From positions 1 to 64,000 of the forward strand of contig NZ_JQBX01000012.1 of NCBI RefSeq assembly GCF_001437075.1: a stretch of DNA of 64,000 nt. Direction: 5' to 3'. The translations under genes and the position numbers were made by a program. Source of the DNA: Pediococcus stilesii. GTDB lineage: Bacteria > Bacillota > Bacilli > Lactobacillales > Lactobacillaceae. The notes under the pieces are model-generated. The model was not told the DNA's origin. It saw nothing but the letters and a program-made list of their open reading frames with translations, and did no database searches. Below, piece by piece: positions 57,826 through 64,000 of the stretch; the first letter of the stretch is position 1, and the number at the start of each line of letters is the position of its first letter.

Positions 57826-60105
57826 TTGGACGAGCAATACCAGGAACAGCAACGTGTGAACCACGTGATCGAAAAGATTTGCGAACAAAAGCAACATACC
57901 GAAGAGCTTTACGAAAAAGCACATAAAGAAACCAGCCAAGTTGAACAAAACTACTCACAAAACGCTAAAGTTAACCTAATTGAAGCCGACGATCGGATTG
58001 AAACTCACGCCGAAATTCAACAGCAAAAGGGACTTGTTGCTCGTGCCGTTGAAAATGAATCGATTCTAAAGCGTCAAATCGATGAATTAGATGACTTGCA
58101 AAAATCCCCCTATTTTGGTCGAATTGACATTCAAGATGAGGATGAAGACCATCCCGAATCCCTCTACATTGGGATCTCTTCATTTGCCGACCGTGACGGG
58201 AACTTCTTAATTTACGATTGGCGTGCACCAATTTCTAGTATTTACTATAATGGTACGCTTGGGAACGTAACCTACGACACTCCAGCCGGATCAATGCAAA
58301 CAGAACTACTTAAAAAAAGGCAATTTACGATTAATCATGGTGAAATCATTCATATGTTTGATACTAACGAAACGGTTGGCGATGAACTTCTCCAACAGGC
58401 GCTTGGTGAACAAAATGATGAACACATGCGTAACATCGTTTCAACCATTCAAAAAGAACAAAATGATATTATTCGCGACGTTCGAAGCGATTTACTAGTC
58501 GTTCAAGGAGTCGCCGGTAGTGGTAAAACTTCTGCGATCCTTCAAAGAATCGCATTCTTGTTGTACCATAGTCGCGCTTCTTTAGACGCTGATGAGATTG
58601 TTCTTTTTTCACCAAACAGACTTTATAGTCGCTATATTTCAGATGTTCTTCCCAGCCTGGGTGAACGAAACATGCGTCAGCTAACCCTCGCTGAATTCTT
58701 CAATCGTCGTTTGGAAGGAATGCATGTTCAAACACTCTTTGATCGTTTTGAAAATCAGCAAAGTAATTCAAAAGTTGAACAAAAGATTATTAACTTTAAG
58801 GAAGGACAAACATTTATTGATTTAATTCAAAAATATGAAAAAGAACTTCCTACCGCTAAAATCAAATTTGCTAATATTAATTATCAGGGCGAAGTTTTCT
58901 TCGCAAAAGATGAGATTCAGTCCATTTTTGAACAATTTCCTCAAAGCATGCGGATTAAAGAACGCACTTTAAAAACTAAAAACGAATTAATTAAACGTCT
59001 AAAAAAACGGGTTGACTCAGAAATTAAAAAAGATTGGGTTCAAAATCAAATTAACCAAATTAGCGAGGAAAAGTATCATGAGCTAGTTGGTCGGCGGCAC
59101 TTTAAATCATATGATGATGAAAATTACTTCATCGGTCGAAAAATTGTTGACAAAGAATTTCAAATTATTGATGATGCGATTTTTAACGACTACTTTATCG
59201 ATATTTATTCGCAGTATGCCGCATTTTTGACAACGTTATCCACTGCCGATATTAATTGGCAGCAAGTTGCTAAAACCTTTAATGCCAACCTTGAAATGCA
59301 CTACATTGCTTTAGAAGATGCTGCACCCGTGATGCTATTACGTGATTTGCTCACCGGGAGCGGGACTAATCGGAAATTTCAGTACGTTTTTATTGATGAG
59401 ATGCAGGATTACTCAATTGCACAATTAATGTATCTTAAGCACGCTTTCCCAAGAGCAAAATTTACCCTTCTTGGTGACAGCGAACAAACCCTGTTTAAGG
59501 ACGTCACGGAACCACAAATGCTTCTAAAAAAATTAAAAGAATCTTTCCAAGTCAAACGTGCAAATTTAATTACTCTTAATCGAAGCTATCGCTCAACAGC
59601 GCAAATTACTAATTTTGCGGCCGCACTTCTACCGGACGGTGACAAAATTCAAGCTTTTAGTCGTGAAGGAGCACTACCAACCGTCATCATTGCCGATAAT
59701 CAAGATCAGGCCACCCGCGATTTGCGCCGACTCTGTCAATCGGAACTTGAAGACTATGGTACCATCGCCATTTTGACCAAAAACATGGAAGAAAGTGAAC
59801 ATGTGTCTGATCTTCTTCGCGATTTGAACCCGAGTTTGCTAAATGACGGCGATCGATCACTTCCAAAGGGCATTGTTGTTCTACCAATCTATCTTGCAAA
59901 AGGACTTGAATTTGATTCCGTAATTGCTTATAACGTTTCTGAAGAAAACTTTGGTGATCAATTTTGGCGTGGCACCCTCTACATAATTGCCTCTCGCGCA
60001 ATGCATCACTTGAATCTAATCAGTATTGGGGACGTATCGAAGCTAATTACAAACATAAATTCTGACATGTTTGGAATACAACGCTCTTTTGACTTTTCTA
60101 AGTAA
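57826..60105 (+). CDS. helD: HelD-like UvrD-family helicase / RNA polymerase recycling ATPase
   Basis: The 759-residue protein has an N-terminal coiled-coil arm (about residues 1-85), the HelD segment YIGISSFADRDGNFLIYDWRAP, Walker A VVQGVAGSGKTSAIL near residue 226, the VFIDEMQDYS Walker B near residue 522 and LNRSYRSTAQIT. HelD removes stalled RNA polymerase from DNA in Bacillus. TTG is the start, with AAGGAGG upstream. The gap 57586-57825 holds AT-rich promoter sequence only. Confidence 0.9.
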   Translation: MDEQYQEQQRVNHVIEKICEQKQHTEELYEKAHKETSQVEQNYSQNAKVNLIEADDRIETHAEIQQQKGLVARAVENESILKRQIDELDDLQKSPYFGRIDIQDEDEDHPESLYIGISSFADRDGNFLIYDWRAPISSIYYNGTLGNVTYDTPAGSMQTELLKKRQFTINHGEIIHMFDTNETVGDELLQQALGEQNDEHMRNIVSTIQKEQNDIIRDVRSDLLVVQGVAGSGKTSAILQRIAFLLYHSRASLDADEIVLFSPNRLYSRYISDVLPSLGERNMRQLTLAEFFNRRLEGMHVQTLFDRFENQQSNSKVEQKIINFKEGQTFIDLIQKYEKELPTAKIKFANINYQGEVFFAKDEIQSIFEQFPQSMRIKERTLKTKNELIKRLKKRVDSEIKKDWVQNQINQISEEKYHELVGRRHFKSYDDENYFIGRKIVDKEFQIIDDAIFNDYFIDIYSQYAAFLTTLSTADINWQQVAKTFNANLEMHYIALEDAAPVMLLRDLLTGSGTNRKFQYVFIDEMQDYSIAQLMYLKHAFPRAKFTLLGDSEQTLFKDVTEPQMLLKKLKESFQVKRANLITLNRSYRSTAQITNFAAALLPDGDKIQAFSREGALPTVIIADNQDQATRDLRRLCQSELEDYGTIAILTKNMEESEHVSDLLRDLNPSLLNDGDRSLPKGIVVLPIYLAKGLEFDSVIAYNVSEENFGDQFWRGTLYIIASRAMHHLNLISIGDVSKLITNINSDMFGIQRSFDFSK

Positions 60106-60117
60106 TTAAAATGTTTT

Positions 60118-60182
60118 TTAAAAAAGCTGTTAAATAATTTATCAGATTCAAATTATATCTGATATTATTTAACAGCTTTTTA
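60118..60182. terminator. Bidirectional terminator between helD and the aminotransferase gene
   Basis: Long arms AAAAAGCTGTTAAATAAT and ATTATTTAACAGCTTTTT enclose a second stem ATCAGAT/ATCTGAT. Confidence 0.88.
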
Positions 60183-60185
60183 ATA

Positions 60186-61361
60186 TTATTTCATAAATTC
60201 AATCATTCGTTGAACGGCTTCATCTAGTAGGTTCTGGCTCGTAGCGTATGATAGTCGGATATGTCCTGGCATCCCAAATGCCTCTCCAGCTACCACCGCA
60301 ACGTGCGCTTCTTTTAAAAGGGCCATCGCAAAATCAACAGATGAGCTAAATCCTTTTAGTCGCATTGCTTCTTCAACATTTGGAAATAGGTAGAACGCAC
60401 CATCTGGTTTATTTTCTAGTTTAAATCCTGGTACATTTTGCATCGCAGCATAAGTATTATTTAGGCGACCTTCAAATGATTGGCGCATTTCCTCAACGGG
60501 CTCTTGGGACCCTGTCAATGCCTCTAACGCCGCGTATTGTGCAACGGCGGCCGGGTTGGACGTCATGTGTCCTTGAAGGGCCGTAATCTTTTGGATGATT
60601 TGGGGTGAAGCAACAACATATCCAATTCGCCATCCTGTCATTGCGTACGCCTTAGAAACCCCATCGATTAAAATTGTATTTTCCACAATTTCATCGCTCA
60701 TCGTCATCACCGAAGTGAATTTTGTACCATTATAAACAAGCTTTCCGTAAATTTCATCAGCAATTAACAAAATTTTATTATCCACGGCCCATTTAGCGAT
60801 TGCCAACGTCTCTTCTTCCGTGTAAACCAACCCCGATGGATTTTGCGGCGAATTTAGGACTAAAATTTTAGTACGACTCGTTTTAAACTGGCTTAGTTCT
60901 TCCGGTGTCGTCTTTAAATTTGATGCTTGTGGTTTAACTGGAACAACCACGCCACCGGCTAACTTTACTTGCTCTTCATAACTTACCCAATATGGTGCAA
61001 CAACTAAAACTTCATCTTGATCATTTAGCAAAGCCTGAAAGGTTTCAAAGAGGCCCATTTTGGCCCCCACGGTTACCGCCACTTCATTGGCAAGAACCGT
61101 CCGCCCCGTATCCTGTTCGACATGTTCAGCAATTGCTTGGCGCAGTTCAGGTAATCCACCAACTGGTGTGTAATAACTTGCTTTTCCCGATTCAACACTT
61201 TTGACCGCCGCATGAACAATCGAATCTGGTGTTGTAAAGTCGGGTTCACCCGTACTTAAGTTGATAACGTCTATTCCATCTTTTTGCATTTTCTTGGCTT
61301 CGGTTGAAACAGCCAATGTTGCTGAAGGGCTGACTCCCTGCGCCCGTTTTGAAAATTCCAT
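60186..61361 (-). CDS. Class I aminotransferase, aspartate-type
   Basis: The 391-residue PLP enzyme has INLSTGEPDFTTPDSI near residue 35, NSPQNPSG near residue 172, LIADEIYGKLVY and the PLP lysine in DGVSKAYAMTGWRIGY near residue 235. It probably converts oxaloacetate and glutamate to aspartate and 2-oxoglutarate. It starts four bases after pyc ends, which fits use of pyc-derived oxaloacetate. Of two adjacent ATG codons the second has better spacing from AAGGGG. Confidence 0.9.
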   Translation of the reverse strand: MEFSKRAQGVSPSATLAVSTEAKKMQKDGIDVINLSTGEPDFTTPDSIVHAAVKSVESGKASYYTPVGGLPELRQAIAEHVEQDTGRTVLANEVAVTVGAKMGLFETFQALLNDQDEVLVVAPYWVSYEEQVKLAGGVVVPVKPQASNLKTTPEELSQFKTSRTKILVLNSPQNPSGLVYTEEETLAIAKWAVDNKILLIADEIYGKLVYNGTKFTSVMTMSDEIVENTILIDGVSKAYAMTGWRIGYVVASPQIIQKITALQGHMTSNPAAVAQYAALEALTGSQEPVEEMRQSFEGRLNNTYAAMQNVPGFKLENKPDGAFYLFPNVEEAMRLKGFSSSVDFAMALLKEAHVAVVAGEAFGMPGHIRLSYATSQNLLDEAVQRMIEFMK

Positions 61362-61365
61362 CATC

Positions 61366-64000
61366 CTACCCCTTTGTTAACTCAATTAATAAGTCGCCTG
61401 TTTCAATTTGCATTTCATTTTTAGCGTAAATCTTCTTTATTGTCGCATTGAACGGCGCACGAATTGCAGTCTCCATCTTCATTGCTTCCGTAACGATTAA
61501 ATTATCTCCTTGCTGAACTTTCTGTCCAACTTCTACTTCAACACTGACAACTGATCCAGCCATCGTTGCGCCAATCTGCTCATCATTAGTTGGCTCAGCC
61601 TTTTGACGCTGTTCTTTTGTAATTTTAGCATTGATATCATGAATAATGACTTCCTCATTTTGACCGTTCACATCGAAGAAAAGCGAACGCTGGCCGTCTT
61701 CATTTGCATCACTAATTTCTCGAAGAACAACGATTGTAGACTGTCCTTTCCCCAACTTCAAATCAACCCGCTGACCAATCCGCATTCCTCGGAAAAATAC
61801 CGGGGTGTCAAGTAACGGCATTGGTCCAAACTCTGCTCGTCGATTAATGTAGTCCGCCATAACATCTGGATATAGAATGAACGACATCACTTCTTCATCA
61901 CTCGCACTATATCCTAGAATTTTGCTGGTATTCTTTCTTTCAATTTCAAAATTAGCTGGCTTTGCCAGTGAACCTGGACGGACATCTAGGGGCTTTTCAC
62001 CCTTCAAAATTATTTTTTGAAGTTTTTGGGGGAATCCGCCAGCTGGCTGTCCTAAATCTCCACGGAAGAAATTGACCACCGACTCGGGGAAGTTTAACTG
62101 TTTCCCATTCTCCATAACCAGCGCGGGCGTTAAATCATTTTGAACCATGAAGAGTGCCATATCGCCGACCACTTTTGATGATGGCGTAACCTTTGGTATA
62201 TCACCAAACATTTGATTAACTTCAGCGTACATATCTTTAACTTCATCCCAGCGATCACCCAAACGAACTGCATTAGCTTGTTGATGCAGATTTGTATACT
62301 GTCCACCCGGCATTTCAATTTGATATATTTCAGTTTGTGGTCCATTTAGTTGCGTCCCAAAGCCTTCATAATATGGACGAATTCCAGCCCAGTACTCGTC
62401 TAATTTTTCTGCATTTTTAATGTTTAAGTCAGGCTGCCGTTTGTCTCCTGATAGTGCATAGTAAAGAGACTGCATCGAAGGTTGTGACGTTGTTCCAGCC
62501 ATTGCGGATGTTGCAACGTCAACGACGTCCACTCCTGCCCGAATCGCTTCGGAATAGAGATAAATTCCGTTTCCAGTCGTATCATGTGTATGCAAATGCA
62601 CCGGAATATCCAATTGATCCTTTAATTCCGAAACCAATTCATATGCGGCTTGAGGTCGTAAAATTCCGGCCATATCTTTAATACCAATAATGTGTGCACC
62701 TGCGGCCTGAAGTTCCTTAGCAAGGCTAACGTAATAATGTAAATCGTATTTAGCCCGATCTGGATTTAAAATATCGCCGGTGTACGCCATGGCCGCCTCG
62801 GCAATTTTATTATTGTCTCGAACCATTTTAATTGATTCTTCCATTTGTGGAACCCAGTTTAACGAATCAAAAATCCGAAAAACATCAATTCCATTTTGTG
62901 CTGAGAGCCGGATAAACTCATCAATCACATTATCAGGATAATTTTGATATCCAACTGCATTTGAACCTCTCAATAGCATCTGGAGCATCGTATTAGGCAT
63001 TTTTTGTCGCAGTTGTCGTAACCGATCCCATGGATCCTCCCCCAGGAAACGATAGGCAACATCAAAGGTTGCACCACCCCAAACCTCTGCTGAAAATAGA
63101 TTAGGCAACCCTTTTTGGACTTGATCGGCAATCTCAACCATATCTTTAGTCCGCATTCGTGTTGCAAATAACGATTGATGTGCATCCCTCATCGTCGTAT
63201 CAGTCAGCAAAACTTTTGGTTGGCGCTTTAACCATTCTACGGCAGCTTCTGGACCAGATTCATCCAAAATCTTCTTTGCCGATAATTGTTGTTGGGGCTC
63301 TTCAAAATGAGGATGGTACTGATTAACTGTTAAGTAAGAATTTTTGGAGTCCAGTCCTGGATAGCCATTAACAGTTGTATTTGCAATATAATTCAATAAC
63401 TTCGTCACTTTTTGTGTTTCGGGCTTTAAATCAAATAGTTCTGGCGTATTGTCCACAAAGGTGGTCGGCGCAAACTCAGATTTAAAAATCGGATGTTGAA
63501 TTAATTTTTTTAAAAACGGTATGTTAGTCTTAACTCCACGAATCACAAATTCTTTTAGAACTCGATTCATTTTTACAAGTGCTTCATCAAACGTAGAGGC
63601 ATGAACGATGGCCTTTGTTAAAAGAGAGTCGTAGTACGGCGTCACAATTGCACCGGCAAAAGCATTCCCAGCATCCAAACGGACGCCTGTTCCACCAGGT
63701 GAACGGTACGTCTGAATTCGACCAGTGTCCGGAATAAAATTATTCATTGGATCTTCGGTTGTAATTCGAGCTTGAATTGCTACACCAACGGCTTCAATCT
63801 GATTCTGAGCTGGAATTTCCATCTCTTCGTGAAGATGCTGTCCTTCTGCAATTTTAATTTGTGATTGAACAATATCAACACCGGTTACTTCTTCGGTAAC
63901 GGTGTGTTCCACTTGGACTCGGGGATTCACTTCCATAAAGAAGAACTCATCACCTTCTACCAAAAATTCAATCGTTGCCGCATTACTGTAGTTGACTGAC
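61366..64000 (-). CDS. pyc: Pyruvate carboxylase (5' part beyond the window)
   Basis: The frame stays open to the window edge, so the biotin carboxylase N-terminus is missing. Visible parts in order are the end of biotin carboxylase (FFMEVNPRVQVEHTVTEEV), the carboxyltransferase domain (LLTDTTMRDAHQSLFATRMR, HLHTHDTTGNGIY), the PYC_OADA linker and a biotinyl domain with the modified lysine in EAMKMETAI. It makes oxaloacetate from pyruvate and bicarbonate, feeding aspartate synthesis through the next gene. Confidence 0.96.
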   Translation of the reverse strand, partial: SVNYSNAATIEFLVEGDEFFFMEVNPRVQVEHTVTEEVTGVDIVQSQIKIAEGQHLHEEMEIPAQNQIEAVGVAIQARITTEDPMNNFIPDTGRIQTYRSPGGTGVRLDAGNAFAGAIVTPYYDSLLTKAIVHASTFDEALVKMNRVLKEFVIRGVKTNIPFLKKLIQHPIFKSEFAPTTFVDNTPELFDLKPETQKVTKLLNYIANTTVNGYPGLDSKNSYLTVNQYHPHFEEPQQQLSAKKILDESGPEAAVEWLKRQPKVLLTDTTMRDAHQSLFATRMRTKDMVEIADQVQKGLPNLFSAEVWGGATFDVAYRFLGEDPWDRLRQLRQKMPNTMLQMLLRGSNAVGYQNYPDNVIDEFIRLSAQNGIDVFRIFDSLNWVPQMEESIKMVRDNNKIAEAAMAYTGDILNPDRAKYDLHYYVSLAKELQAAGAHIIGIKDMAGILRPQAAYELVSELKDQLDIPVHLHTHDTTGNGIYLYSEAIRAGVDVVDVATSAMAGTTSQPSMQSLYYALSGDKRQPDLNIKNAEKLDEYWAGIRPYYEGFGTQLNGPQTEIYQIEMPGGQYTNLHQQANAVRLGDRWDEVKDMYAEVNQMFGDIPKVTPSSKVVGDMALFMVQNDLTPALVMENGKQLNFPESVVNFFRGDLGQPAGGFPQKLQKIILKGEKPLDVRPGSLAKPANFEIERKNTSKILGYSASDEEVMSFILYPDVMADYINRRAEFGPMPLLDTPVFFRGMRIGQRVDLKLGKGQSTIVVLREISDANEDGQRSLFFDVNGQNEEVIIHDINAKITKEQRQKAEPTNDEQIGATMAGSVVSVEVEVGQKVQQGDNLIVTEAMKMETAIRAPFNATIKKIYAKNEMQIETGDLLIELTKG

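Overview
The window looks like chromosomal DNA of a low-GC Gram-positive lactic acid bacterium of the family Lactobacillaceae. The evidence is gene content and order: metG-tatD-rnmV-rsmA-veg-ispE and purR-glmU-prs housekeeping blocks, mevalonate-pathway mvaA, T-box leaders, strong AGGAGG ribosome binding sites, several catabolite (cre) sites, PTS and phospho-beta-glucosidase genes, an NADH oxidase and pyruvate carboxylase. I cannot name the species from sequence alone.

Region 1 (1-12212) is the most unusual. Nine genes on two divergent units (crt-fabK-like-glpK-glpD-apbE leftward; glpF-pct-coaA-lysR rightward) combine glycerol uptake and oxidation with a small acyl-CoA module: a propionate-type CoA-transferase, an enoyl-CoA hydratase and a FabK-like enoyl reductase, plus a short pantothenate kinase and a flavin transferase. 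The block is bounded by two 72-base direct repeats (1289-1360 and 12141-12212; one mismatch by eye). The right repeat is the 3' end of prs. The left one is a relic of the same prs end, followed by its own terminator. This is the layout left by site-specific insertion at the 3' end of a conserved gene, so I read the roughly 10.85 kb block as a metabolic genomic island. No integrase is visible in it.

Region 2 (12141-18000) is core: prs, glmU, purR and a zinc-type ABC transporter (adcBCA order on the minus strand) with a near-consensus Zur operator. Region 3 (18142-42600) is accessory: an Eis-like acetyltransferase, an ABC exporter, a uracil-DNA-glycosylase-like protein, a frameshifted gene, a IIA-Glc protein that lacks one of its two conserved histidines, a Met T-box with metNIQ and a MetE-like gene, NADH oxidase, a beta-glucoside PTS/GH1 cluster without IIC, a TrpX-type ABC transporter behind a candidate riboswitch, an SOS-controlled Y-family polymerase cassette, an MFS exporter, a YihY protein and two universal stress proteins.

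Region 4 (42604-50600) returns to core: TetR, ispE, veg, rsmA, rnmV, tatD, metG, a DUF72 gene and a membrane protein. Region 5 (50700-64000) holds pspC, a HELIH-motif protein with mvaA and a Ppx/GppA phosphatase, azlCD, trpS with its T-box, a VOC protein, a HelD-like helicase, and pyc with an aspartate-type aminotransferase; pyc runs off the right edge.

Four intergenic elements (27301-27414, 50703-50880, 55636-55770, 57044-57195) belong to one repeat family. Paired changes in their arms suggest a conserved RNA or DNA fold. Many start codons were moved from the longest open frame to the codon best spaced from a Shine-Dalgarno sequence; the reason is given in each entry.
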